From contig CALBPV010000098.1 in the NCBI GenBank assembly GCA_937899265.1, forward strand, positions 1 to 11,170: a stretch of DNA of 11,170 nt, written 5' to 3'. Both the position numbers and the translations under genes were made by a program. Below the pieces are notes generated by a model. That model did no database searches. It was not told the DNA's origin and saw nothing but the letters and a program-made list of their open reading frames with translations. Each line of letters begins with the position of its first letter. Position 1 is the first letter of the stretch. Shown piece by piece: positions 1 through 6,102 of this stretch. This DNA is from an uncultured Bacteroidales bacterium. GTDB taxonomy: Bacteria; Bacteroidota; Bacteroidia; Bacteroidales; UBA3663.

Positions 1-9
1 TTCCCCGTA

Positions 10-55
10 TTCCCCGTTATTAAAATGAAAAAACTCTTGTTTTTTCGAACTTCTT
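10..55 (+). repeat. 46-base direct repeat, copy A
   Basis: This stretch, from TTCCCCGTTATT to CGAACTTCTT, recurs at 983-1028 with one difference in 46 (T at 45 against C at 1018). It ends 25 bases before the start codon at 81. In one frame it reads MKKLLFFRTS, but in this copy there is no stop after that peptide and the frame runs on through the downstream gene. A partial extra copy of TTCCCCGT lies just upstream at 1-8. The identity is read directly from the sequence; its role, whether leader RNA or recombination site, is unknown. Confidence 0.9.
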
Positions 56-80
56 TAGATATTAGACCGTTATTATTACA

Positions 81-968
81 ATGGAAAGACCGCTGCTCAG
101 TAACCTCCGGGTCAAGTTCTACACCCGTTCGTTCTCGCTCGAACTCTACCGTCAGTCCGCCCGTCTGTATGAGGCGGACGGCATCCCTTGCGTGCGTCTC
201 ACCGACCAGCCGGCCGACGGCTATTTCTTTCGGATGTTGGCCGACGGGGATTGCGACATTGCCATCAATGTCGATGAGGATGCTTTCGTTGCCAATCTCG
301 ATGCCGTGCTCGATTTGGCCGAATACGTCGTGGCTCACGGTTACGCCAATGCCGGCTGTGCCGACGTTTCACCCGCCTGTCCCCGAAGCGGCAATCCCAT
401 TGTCACCAATCCTTTCTTCAATGTTTTCGACCTGCGGCTCATTCGCACACTCTGGAGAGGGGAGGAGACCGTGCGCGAGATTGCACGGTTCAACTATGCG
501 ACCCACAAAGAAGAGCTTCTCTCCCGCTGGAAGCAGGCCGATTATCTCGACCATACTCCATCGTCCGTTACTCCAGAGGCCCTCGATGCAATTTATGTCG
601 AGCCTTACTACAACTTCTTCTTCTGGTTGGCGCTCCATTTCGATACACTGTATTTAAGGGGAGTGCGCCACGCCGACGGATTCTCCACCGTTCTCTACGG
701 CCCGGGCGGCAAAGTGCTCTGTATGCACTCCTGGATGTCGCGCTTCTATCGCCAGCGTCCCTCCGAGACCCGCCGTATCGATGCGCTCATCGATGAGGTG
801 TGTGCTGCCCGTGGCCTCCGCCGTCTGTCGTTCACGGCTGCCGAGCGGAGAGGTTTCCTTCGGGACAAAATCCTGCGCTTCCTGATTCGCATCCCGCAAC
901 GCATCGCACGATGGCCCCATAAGTGGATGATATGGTACAAAAAATTCAAATTGAACCTTAGACCATGA
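81..968 (+). CDS. Putative glycosyltransferase-like protein of a surface polysaccharide locus
   Basis: This is a 295-residue soluble protein that I cannot assign to a named family with certainty. Residues 63-69 read NVDEDAF, preceded by a hydrophobic strand (DIAI). This resembles the DxD metal/nucleotide-sugar site of GT-A fold glycosyltransferases, with Asp65 and Asp67 as candidate ligands. Further on are an aromatic-rich stretch (VEPYYNFFFWLALHFDTLYL, about residues 173-192) and a basic, aromatic C-terminus (IARWPHKWMIWYKKFK) that could touch the inner membrane. There is no signal peptide or clear membrane span, so a cytoplasmic or membrane-associated role is likely. It sits directly upstream of a upxY-like gene, which fits capsule or LPS glycan synthesis. 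The ATG at 81 was chosen over the longer frame from 25, which is out of phase and only shadows this gene. Base composition is clearly more GC-rich than the regulator downstream. A sugar-modifying enzyme other than a transferase is also possible. Confidence 0.72.
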   Translation: MERPLLSNLRVKFYTRSFSLELYRQSARLYEADGIPCVRLTDQPADGYFFRMLADGDCDIAINVDEDAFVANLDAVLDLAEYVVAHGYANAGCADVSPACPRSGNPIVTNPFFNVFDLRLIRTLWRGEETVREIARFNYATHKEELLSRWKQADYLDHTPSSVTPEALDAIYVEPYYNFFFWLALHFDTLYLRGVRHADGFSTVLYGPGGKVLCMHSWMSRFYRQRPSETRRIDALIDEVCAARGLRRLSFTAAERRGFLRDKILRFLIRIPQRIARWPHKWMIWYKKFKLNLRP

Positions 969-982
969 CCCCTTAACCCCTT

Positions 983-1028
983 TTCCCCGTTATTAAAATG
1001 AAAAAACTCTTGTTTTTCCGAACTTCTT
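983..1028 (+). repeat. 46-base direct repeat, copy B
   Basis: This is the second copy of the repeat seen at 10-55, identical at 45 of 46 positions. It lies 16 bases before the ATG at 1045, so both genes of the left block have the same upstream element. The two copies are direct repeats 973 bases apart and bracket the gene at 81-968. Here the embedded frame MKKLLFFRTS closes with TGA at 1028-1030. Confidence 0.9.
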
Positions 1029-1030
1029 GA
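998..1030 (+). CDS. Possible 10-residue leader peptide MKKLLFFRTS
   Basis: An ATG at 998 opens a frame of ten codons that ends in TGA at 1028-1030, 14 bases before the start of the upxY-like gene. The same ten codons occur in the first repeat copy at 25-54, and the only base difference is synonymous (TTT/TTC at residue 7). That copy lacks the stop, which weakens the idea that the peptide itself is selected. A leader peptide ahead of an antiterminator gene would be plausible, but this is speculative. Confidence 0.2.
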   Translation: MKKLLFFRTS

Positions 1031-1044
1031 ACTTCCAACTTCTT
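1020..1044 (+). repeat. GAACTT-type tandem repeat before the upxY-like gene
   Basis: Three adjoining units, GAACTTCTT (1020-1028), GAACTTC (1029-1035) and CAACTTCTT (1036-1044), run up to the ATG at 1045. A single GAACTTCTT also closes the first 46-base repeat at 47-55. A related array follows the gene at 1567-1590. Confidence 0.8.
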
Positions 1045-1566
1045 ATGATAGAAACCGAAAAAAACCTCCCCCATTGGTACGTCATGCGTACTGTCGCCAA
1101 CTACGAGCGTAAGATGAAACTCTGGATTGAAGAACGAGGGGTGGAAACCTTTCTGCCTATGCGTTCCGAACTCCACAAGTGGTCCGATCGTATGAAGCGC
1201 GTCGAGGTCGTGCTCACACCCGGGTTGATTTTTGTCCGCATTGACCTCAAACATCGGGGGCTGCTCTGGGGGGAATCTCACCTTCGGGGGTTGATGCGCG
1301 CGCCCGGAGAGAGTGTTCCGGCACCCATTGCCGATGACCGAATGGCAGAATTCATGGATGTCGTCGCCCGTGTCTCTGCCATCTCGCTCATTCCCACACC
1401 CCTCCATGTGGGAGATGTGGTGCGGGTCTTGGCCGGCCCGCTGGAGGGCTTCGAGGGAGAATGTCTCCGCATCGAAGGTGTCAACTACATCATGCTCCGT
1501 CTCAATCATCTCCTTTCAGCCGCCGTCAAGATACCGAGAAATTACGTCAAGAAAATTAAGGGTTAG
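1045..1566 (+). CDS. UpxY-like transcription antiterminator (NusG paralogue)
   Basis: This 173-residue protein has the layout of Bacteroides UpxY factors, specialised NusG paralogues that bind RNA polymerase near the start of one polysaccharide operon and let it read to the end. The NusG N-terminal domain begins with WYVMRT (residues 11-16), followed by YERKMKLWIEERGVETFLP and the strand GLIFVRI (60-66). A linker leads to a C-terminal KOW domain at about 121-140 (HVGDVVRVLAGPLEGFEGE) and a closing strand ending RNYVKKIKG. The ATG at 1045 is preferred over the TTG at 1027 because the TTG lies inside the repeat and would add only MNFQLL. UpxY genes normally open a capsule operon and are followed by a upxZ gene. 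Here the gene follows a glycosyltransferase-like gene and precedes an unrelated truncated regulator, so it looks like an orphan. Family assignment is confident; which operon it serves is not visible. Confidence 0.9.
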   Translation: MIETEKNLPHWYVMRTVANYERKMKLWIEERGVETFLPMRSELHKWSDRMKRVEVVLTPGLIFVRIDLKHRGLLWGESHLRGLMRAPGESVPAPIADDRMAEFMDVVARVSAISLIPTPLHVGDVVRVLAGPLEGFEGECLRIEGVNYIMLRLNHLLSAAVKIPRNYVKKIKG

Positions 1567-1590
1567 AACTTTGAACTTTGAACTTTGAAC
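1567..1590 (+). repeat. AACTTTG tandem repeat at the 5' edge of the truncated regulator
   Basis: AACTTTG occurs three times head to tail (1567-1573, 1574-1580, 1581-1587), followed by a fourth partial unit AAC. It starts directly after the upxY stop codon (1564-1566). It supplies both an in-frame TGA (1579-1581) and the only upstream start codon (TTG 1585) of the following reading frame. This places a recombination-type junction exactly where the regulator loses its normal N-terminus. Confidence 0.85.
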
Positions 1591-3123
1591 ACGGATTCGC
1601 TGACCCGCATTCTGGTAGATTATTTCGAAGAGCATGGTCGTGGCAACGAATCTTGCCTGGCATATTATATGCACGGCTGCGCCCTCATTGACATCGGATG
1701 GGCACCTGAAGCACTCCAGGCTTATTATGATGCCATCGACAGGGCTGACACAACGAATAATATGGACGCCTACCGCATTTTGCGTGGAGTCTATGGGCAG
1801 ATGGCCAGCATCTTCCACAAGCAGAATTTACCCAAAGAAGAGATTGAGGCAAGAGAACATTACATAGACTGCGTTCGGAAAACTTCATCAAAAGCTGATT
1901 ATATCATAGCCAAAAGCCAATTGCTTCGTCCCTACTCTATTCTTGATAATAAAGAAATGGTATTACAGATAATTAAGGAGTCATATCATGAGTTGGAAGA
2001 ATTGGGTCTGCATTCTGAAGCAGCATCAATGGTAGCGCCATCTATATTTATTTACACAAGTCGCAATCAAATGTCCGAGGCTGAAAAAATGCTGAATTTA
2101 TTTGAACACGACTCAGGAGAATTCGACAGTTTGGGGAATATATCCAAAGGAAGGGAGGCATACTATTACACAAGGGGTATGTATTGTATTGCAATAAAAG
2201 ACATTGATTCTGCAGAACACTATTTCCGAAAATCCATACAATATGGTCATCTATCTGAAGGCTATCGAGGATTACTTCATGTTTATCGGGAGAGAGGAGA
2301 CATGGACTCCATTGTGCATTTCTCAGTAATGTATGAGGCAGCCCAGGACAGCCTTCATGACCAGATGCGCACAGATGCCATCCACCAGATGGCCTCGCTC
2401 TACAATTACACCCGAAGCGAAAAAGAGGCAGAATTGGCTAGGGAACAGGCCAGGAAAAACAGAACATTGTTCGTTGGTGCGATTTTTGCTGCAATGATGA
2501 TTATTGGGAGCCTTTGCTGGATATTCAAAGAGGTTTCTCGCAAAAAGAAATGGAAGATAGCAAACTTGGAACGCGATTTAAGCCTCGCTCTGGATACACG
2601 TAACAAAATACAGGAAGAACTCAGGCAACTGAAGTCTCAAGACTATGAGAGCGTCATTGCAGCCAAAGAGAGTCGGCTCGCAGAATTGTATGAAACCATT
2701 GAACAACTTCAGGCCGAGAATGAGAGTTATATAGCTGGTACCAAGGTATCGGAAACTGACAATCCGAATTGTTTTCTGAATAGTGAGATTGCAAATCTAT
2801 TTATCAGAAAATCGAAAGACATCAATGTAAAAATACAGCCAATAGAGAAGGAGTGGAACCAATTGGTTACCCGGTTTCGCACGGATAATCCTGTCACCTA
2901 CAAAAAGTTTAGGACAGGCAGAGCCTTGTCCATGTTGGAAATGCGTATTTGTATTCTTCTTATCTTGGATATCTCCGAAAGTGCCATTTCTCTCATAACC
3001 GATAAGTCGGCCTCTGTTGTATCCAATTCGAAAGCGCGGGCAAATGAAAAACTCTTCGGAAAGAAAGAGGCTACCACACTTAAGTCCAATCTTTTACAAT
3101 TACTCTATATTTTTTCAGAATAA
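1585..3123 (+). CDS. TPR / transmembrane / HTH regulator, N-terminally truncated
   Basis: This frame encodes a Bacteroidales regulator of the TPR-HTH type: helical TPR-like repeats (about residues 1-285), one membrane span (about 294-315), a coiled coil (about 316-385) and a C-terminal LuxR-like helix-turn-helix (about 447-495). The HTH has the pattern LSMLEMRICILLILDISESAI followed by SVVSNSKARANEKLFG. In intact relatives a signal peptide and further repeat sequence come first, so the repeats lie in the periplasm and the HTH in the cytoplasm. Here the frame opens inside the AACTTTG repeat with only a TTG at 1585; the next ATG is at 1669, well inside conserved sequence, and TGA at 1579-1581 blocks extension. 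Signal peptide and probably 80-120 residues are missing. The product may be inactive, or the membrane span may act as the only anchor. Any target is inferred; the adjoining GATGAAC array and promoter are the obvious candidates. Base composition falls sharply compared with upxY. Confidence 0.82.
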   Translation: MNTDSLTRILVDYFEEHGRGNESCLAYYMHGCALIDIGWAPEALQAYYDAIDRADTTNNMDAYRILRGVYGQMASIFHKQNLPKEEIEAREHYIDCVRKTSSKADYIIAKSQLLRPYSILDNKEMVLQIIKESYHELEELGLHSEAASMVAPSIFIYTSRNQMSEAEKMLNLFEHDSGEFDSLGNISKGREAYYYTRGMYCIAIKDIDSAEHYFRKSIQYGHLSEGYRGLLHVYRERGDMDSIVHFSVMYEAAQDSLHDQMRTDAIHQMASLYNYTRSEKEAELAREQARKNRTLFVGAIFAAMMIIGSLCWIFKEVSRKKKWKIANLERDLSLALDTRNKIQEELRQLKSQDYESVIAAKESRLAELYETIEQLQAENESYIAGTKVSETDNPNCFLNSEIANLFIRKSKDINVKIQPIEKEWNQLVTRFRTDNPVTYKKFRTGRALSMLEMRICILLILDISESAISLITDKSASVVSNSKARANEKLFGKKEATTLKSNLLQLLYIFSE

Positions 3124-3150
3124 CAGGGCAACAGATATTTTTCGTCGATT

Positions 3151-3181
3151 TTGATGAACTTTTGATGAACTATTGATAATT
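3151..3181 (+). repeat. GATGAAC direct repeats, cluster 1 (11-base period)
   Basis: TTGATGAAC occurs at 3151-3159 and 3162-3170, and a degenerate copy TTGATAATT follows at 3173-3181. The units start exactly 11 bases apart, close to one helical turn. They lie between the regulator stop (3123) and the promoter at 3279-3310. Confidence 0.75.
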
Positions 3182-3241
3182 TTTGGTAAATTTTGAGCAA
3201 GATTTTTTTCTTCTCTGTACCACAGCCAGTTTCTTCGTTTT

Positions 3242-3288
3242 TTGATGAACTATTGATGAACAAGTTTTTATTAAAAAATTTGTTCATC
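3242..3288 (+). promoter_or_regulatory. GATGAAC repeats, cluster 2, with hairpin over the -33 box
   Basis: TTGATGAAC occurs at 3242-3250 and 3253-3261, again 11 bases apart. The second copy starts a near-perfect inverted repeat: GATGAACAAGTTTTTA (3255-3270) against its complement at 3272-3288, which ends TTTGTTCATC. The right arm contains the TTTG -33 element of the next promoter. The structure could be an operator for a dimeric regulator that would compete with RNA polymerase, or an AT-rich terminator for the upstream gene. It lacks a clean T-run directly after the stem, so I favour the operator reading. This function is inferred. Confidence 0.5.
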
Positions 3289-3310
3289 TTTCTTATTTTT
3301 TATATCTTTG
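3279..3310 (+). promoter_or_regulatory. Bacteroidota-type promoter for the DUF3244 gene
   Basis: TTTG at 3279-3282 and TATCTTTG at 3303-3310 are 20 bases apart and match the phylum's -33/-7 consensus (TTTG, 19-21 bases, TAnnTTTG). Transcription would begin a few bases downstream and leave a short leader of about 25-30 bases before the ATG at 3344. Confidence 0.75.
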
Positions 3311-3343
3311 CGGCACAAATTTAATTTTAAGCTCTTCAAAGTG

Positions 3344-3709
3344 ATGAATAAATTCGCATTGTTTTTGTCGGTCTTTTTGCTGACTTCAATCAGCAATCTA
3401 TGTGGTCAGTCTCCTTATAATCTTTTAGATCTTCAAGTAAGAAAAACAGACGAGAGCGAGACACATAAACCCGTAGGTAGGTCACCTATCGCTATTCCCA
3501 TATTATATATAGATGAGAATCGTCTGCTGTTCGATACTTCTTGTGACGGCTGCACTCTGCAGCTCGTCAACGAAGACGGTGATGTTGTGTACTCTATCGT
3601 TATTCCCGACGGAACCGAGACCTTGACATTACCCTCTGATTTGTCCGGAGAATATGAACTTCGGATAATCCGCGGCCAGTTCTGTTTCTGGGGGTATATA
3701 GATTTGTAA
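3344..3709 (+). CDS. Small secreted protein of the DUF3244 type
   Basis: This is a 121-residue exported protein. Residues 1-21 (MNKFALFLSVFLLTSISNLCG) form a signal peptide with cleavage probable before QSPYN. The mature part is a small beta-rich domain in which DENRLLFDTSCDGCTLQLVNEDGDVVYS is followed by SGEYELRI and FCFWGYIDL. This is the pattern of DUF3244 proteins from gut Bacteroidales, which resemble a sorting-domain-like Ig fold; their function is unknown. The ATG at 3344 was chosen over the TTG at 3308 because the latter is the last three bases of the -7 element. The gene lies just behind a TPR-HTH regulator gene and has its own promoter with candidate operators, so regulation by that regulator or a related one is a reasonable guess. 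It is probably co-transcribed with the next gene, 56 bases downstream. Confidence 0.72.
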   Translation: MNKFALFLSVFLLTSISNLCGQSPYNLLDLQVRKTDESETHKPVGRSPIAIPILYIDENRLLFDTSCDGCTLQLVNEDGDVVYSIVIPDGTETLTLPSDLSGEYELRIIRGQFCFWGYIDL

Positions 3710-3765
3710 AACCGTTATCATAACTCCAATATTTCACCTTTTATTAACCTAAACAAACTCCGAGT

Positions 3766-4254
3766 ATGAAAAAAACTTCACTTTTGATTTCGGGACTCCT
3801 GCTTATGTCTCAAATCGCGTATGCACAGTTGACCGTTGATGCCAATGGTCATGTCGGAATAGGAACAGATTCCACAAGTTTCAATTCCAATCTTGTTGTC
3901 GGAGACGGCACCTCTGGGTACAGCGGTTCGATTGTTGATGTCGTATGTAAGGACAATGAGCGAGGCATCAATGTCAATGCCTCAATATCAAATACTTCGG
4001 GTTGGACTTTCGGCGTATATTCCCGTGCGCATGACCCGGGTCATAAGTCCGTCGGCGTGCTGGGTTACTCTCAGGAGGCACAGTCGGGATCCGGTCGCAC
4101 ATTCGGTGTCATAGGATTTGCAGGCAATGGAAACGGTGGAAACTTCGGTGTCTGTGGAAATGTGACAGGGCAGTTGAAAGGTGTCGGTGTATTGGGGACA
4201 GACAATGTCAACTGGGGCGTAACCCCCAATTTGGCTTTTTGCCTGTTTTTGTAA
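3766..4254 (+). CDS. Secreted protein resembling the N-terminal part of tail-fibre-domain proteins, C-terminally truncated
   Basis: The 162-residue product starts with a signal peptide (residues 1-20, ending AYA, then QLTVDANGHVGIGTDS). The mature region is glycine-rich, with short beta-type repeats such as FGVYSR, SVGVLGYS, TFGVIGFAGNGNGGNFGVCG and GVGVLGTDNVNWGV. This GxxG-rich style is common in Bacteroidota secreted proteins that normally continue into a C-terminal tail-fibre/intramolecular chaperone domain of the peptidase S74 type. No such domain is present. After WGV the sequence changes to TPNLAFCLFL and stops, inside a palindrome-rich stretch at 4214-4262. I read this as the 5' remnant of a longer gene cut by rearrangement. 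The signal peptide and frame are intact, so a short secreted product could still be made. Family assignment is by style only and is uncertain. Confidence 0.6.
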   Translation: MKKTSLLISGLLLMSQIAYAQLTVDANGHVGIGTDSTSFNSNLVVGDGTSGYSGSIVDVVCKDNERGINVNASISNTSGWTFGVYSRAHDPGHKSVGVLGYSQEAQSGSGRTFGVIGFAGNGNGGNFGVCGNVTGQLKGVGVLGTDNVNWGVTPNLAFCLFL

Positions 4255-4262
4255 ATTTTGGG
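4214..4262 (+). other. Palindrome-rich junction that truncates the upstream gene
   Basis: GGGG (4214-4217) pairs with CCCC (4223-4226) across CGTAA. CCCCCAATTT (4223-4232) pairs imperfectly with AAATTTTGGG (4253-4262). GGCTTTTTGCC lies between them, with a T-run after it (4246-4250). The point where the secreted protein loses its expected sequence falls inside this block. It could be a terminator that ended up fused to the gene, or the scar of a mobile element. No target-site duplication could be identified. Confidence 0.4.
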
Positions 4263-4270
4263 CGATTAAT

Positions 4271-4302
4271 TTTGGATATTTGTCAATTAATTTGTATATT
4301 TG
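4271..4302 (+). promoter_or_regulatory. Bacteroidota-type promoter for the 560-residue secreted protein
   Basis: TTTG at 4271-4274 and TATATTTG at 4295-4302 are separated by 20 bases. The leader to the ATG at 4370 is about 60 bases, ending in the A-rich CCCAAAAGAA usual for ribosome binding in this phylum. Confidence 0.75.
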
Positions 4303-4369
4303 CAGCAACAAAAAGCTATTGGAGAATGCCGGTGTTAATCCATTAAGAATAATATAAAACCCAAAAGAA

Positions 4370-6052
4370 ATGAAAGTTCTTAAATTACTACGCGCAAGCG
4401 TTTTATGTTTGGCAATGGGGCTGGGCACACAGTCTCTGCATGCCGAATACTATCCCGAAGGGACAACGTGGTCGGTGCTATGGACTGCACCCACCCGGAT
4501 TGTCGATTATGAGATAGGTGGCGACACGCTGATTGAAGGCAGGAAATATAAGCAGATTCTGTGCGACGGTGCTGCCCTGCATGAACACGGGTGGCATAAA
4601 GGTTACTTCTCCCTTCGTGAGGCAGGAGACTCAGTTTTTGTCTATTCATCCGACTTTGAAGAGGTTTCCGAATCAGCGGAGGGCAAAGAACGTCTGCTGT
4701 ATTGTTTCTCATGGCAGGAAGGCAAGGAGACCGAGTACCGTCATGACGGTCTGCTGCTCAGCCATCCGCTCACAGGAGTGATTTCCGTCAGGCTTTCCGA
4801 CGGGAAGAACTATGAGTTGTGGTGTCCCGGTCCGGAGAGTGCTTACTTCCTGCGCGGCATTGGAAGTTGGCGCGGCATTCTGGCTCCATTTTATCCGGAA
4901 ACCACAAGCATTTCGCAACCGTGTCTTTACTCATTCACACGCAAAGGAGAGCCGACGATATACTTTGATGAAGAGACCCACCTCATGCTGAAAAGCAAAG
5001 CCTATGCCATTCTTTCCGGTCAGCCGGGTGACAATTCCGGCTCCGAAGCTGACGATCTGCAACGCTGGGCTATGGCTGTTGTTGAAAACGGACAGACGAA
5101 GCCTGTCATTGTCGAGTACAGCGGAGAAACAGAGCAGGCAGACAACGGAATCACCTATTATCGCATCATCGATGAAAGTTACCGGACTCAAGGTCAGCCG
5201 TATAACCCCGTCAAGCTGCAGTACGGCTACCGTCTTGCCGACAAGCAGATTTACATTTACGACTTCGAGGCACAGAAAGAAACCCTCGCTTTCGACTTTA
5301 CCCTTTCGTCCGGTGCCCGCTTCACGACCTTCAACGGCATGGAGTGGACGGTGGTATCCGCCAGAGACACCCTTGTCAACATCTCTTTCTGCGGGAAAGG
5401 GGAAAGTGTTCCCAAACGCCTGTTGGCCGTGAAGACTTCCGACGGCCAAATGACAGACCAATGGCTGGAAGACTTCGGCTCCTTCACCAACCATTTTATG
5501 ATAAACAGTCTGGAAGGCGTAAAATTTTCTCAGACACTTTGGATGGAATATGCCTATGGAGAATATCTTGCGCGCGAACTCAACGCCGATCCCTTCTATG
5601 CCCATGATACCGGGTGGATGGACGGAACCTACAGTCCGTCCGAAAAGGAAGAAACCCGTTTCCCCGTCGAATGCGGTTACGACAACGGACAGGTGATATT
5701 GGAAAATGTCCGGCAGTGGTATGAAGGCCGTTTCTATTCCTGTTTTTACAGGGACGGCGAAGACATCTACAGAATATACTCATGGGAGCTTGAACCACAT
5801 GCCGACGGAGGAACCCCGGCTCTGCGTCTGGACGAGATAAGATTTCTGGGTCTGCCAGCCCCCTCCGACGGGAAGTACACAGTCCACAACGACATCAGCG
5901 ACTACCTTTCCTCCATTGGACTTGTCGGGTTATCACCACGACACGCCCCCAGTGATGCCGACCGCGCCGTGCGCCTCGTCCGCAACATAGCCGGCAGTGT
6001 TGACGTGCAGGTGCGCACCTCGGAAGGCTTGTGGCAGACGGTGGATTTCTGA
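4370..6052 (+). CDS. Secreted two-domain protein of unknown function
   Basis: This 560-residue protein has a signal peptide at residues 1-25 (MKVLKLLRASVLCLAMGLGTQSLHA, cleaved before EYYPEG). The mature part seems to contain two related modules. Module 1 (about 33-190) has GGDTLIEGRKYKQIL, GYFSLREAGDSVFVYSSDF and ERLLYCFSWQEG. Module 2 (about 232-410) has ITYYRIIDES, YGYRLADKQIYIYDFEAQ and ETLAFDFTLSSG, then RLLAV and EDFGS where module 1 has WCPG and GIGSW. The pattern 'enter a value, display a reading (R-x-x-x-x-K/S-x-Y/F-x-Y), then a hydrophobic strand plus G' is familiar from secreted Bacteroidales proteins of unknown role. I see no catalytic motif, lipobox or convincing type IX sorting domain at the C-terminus, though the tail (SGSVDVQVR-like strands) is beta-rich. 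It is driven by its own promoter. The glycan genes follow after 141 bases. Confidence 0.75.
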   Translation: MKVLKLLRASVLCLAMGLGTQSLHAEYYPEGTTWSVLWTAPTRIVDYEIGGDTLIEGRKYKQILCDGAALHEHGWHKGYFSLREAGDSVFVYSSDFEEVSESAEGKERLLYCFSWQEGKETEYRHDGLLLSHPLTGVISVRLSDGKNYELWCPGPESAYFLRGIGSWRGILAPFYPETTSISQPCLYSFTRKGEPTIYFDEETHLMLKSKAYAILSGQPGDNSGSEADDLQRWAMAVVENGQTKPVIVEYSGETEQADNGITYYRIIDESYRTQGQPYNPVKLQYGYRLADKQIYIYDFEAQKETLAFDFTLSSGARFTTFNGMEWTVVSARDTLVNISFCGKGESVPKRLLAVKTSDGQMTDQWLEDFGSFTNHFMINSLEGVKFSQTLWMEYAYGEYLARELNADPFYAHDTGWMDGTYSPSEKEETRFPVECGYDNGQVILENVRQWYEGRFYSCFYRDGEDIYRIYSWELEPHADGGTPALRLDEIRFLGLPAPSDGKYTVHNDISDYLSSIGLVGLSPRHAPSDADRAVRLVRNIAGSVDVQVRTSEGLWQTVDF

Positions 6053-6102
6053 CACTCGCTTTAAATCCGTTTTTAATTGACCCAGACACTCCACGTGTCC
6101 TT

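Noticed and set aside
25..657. Long + strand frame starting MKKLLFFRTS
   Set aside because: It runs out of phase through the glycosyltransferase-like gene at 81-968 and has low-complexity, proline/serine-rich composition after the repeat. Only its first ten codons, inside the repeat, are of interest.
1256..1290. Three G-runs (G5, G6, G5) inside upxY as a phase-variation or quadruplex site
   Set aside because: The runs are short, encode conserved NusG-domain residues in a single open frame, and only three are present, so neither a slippage tract nor a stable quadruplex is well supported.
973..1509. Minus-strand 178-residue frame opposite upxY
   Set aside because: It is fully antisense to a confident UpxY-like gene and has no recognisable domain. 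It is an overlap shadow.
3124..3343. CRISPR-like array in the repeat-rich gap
   Set aside because: The repeat units are only 9-11 bases, adjoin one another without spacers of uniform length, and no cas genes are present. An operator array fits better.
4931..5605. Minus-strand 224-residue frame opposite the secreted two-domain gene
   Set aside because: The sense protein has a signal peptide, a promoter and coherent composition. The antisense frame has no domain, promoter or start context.
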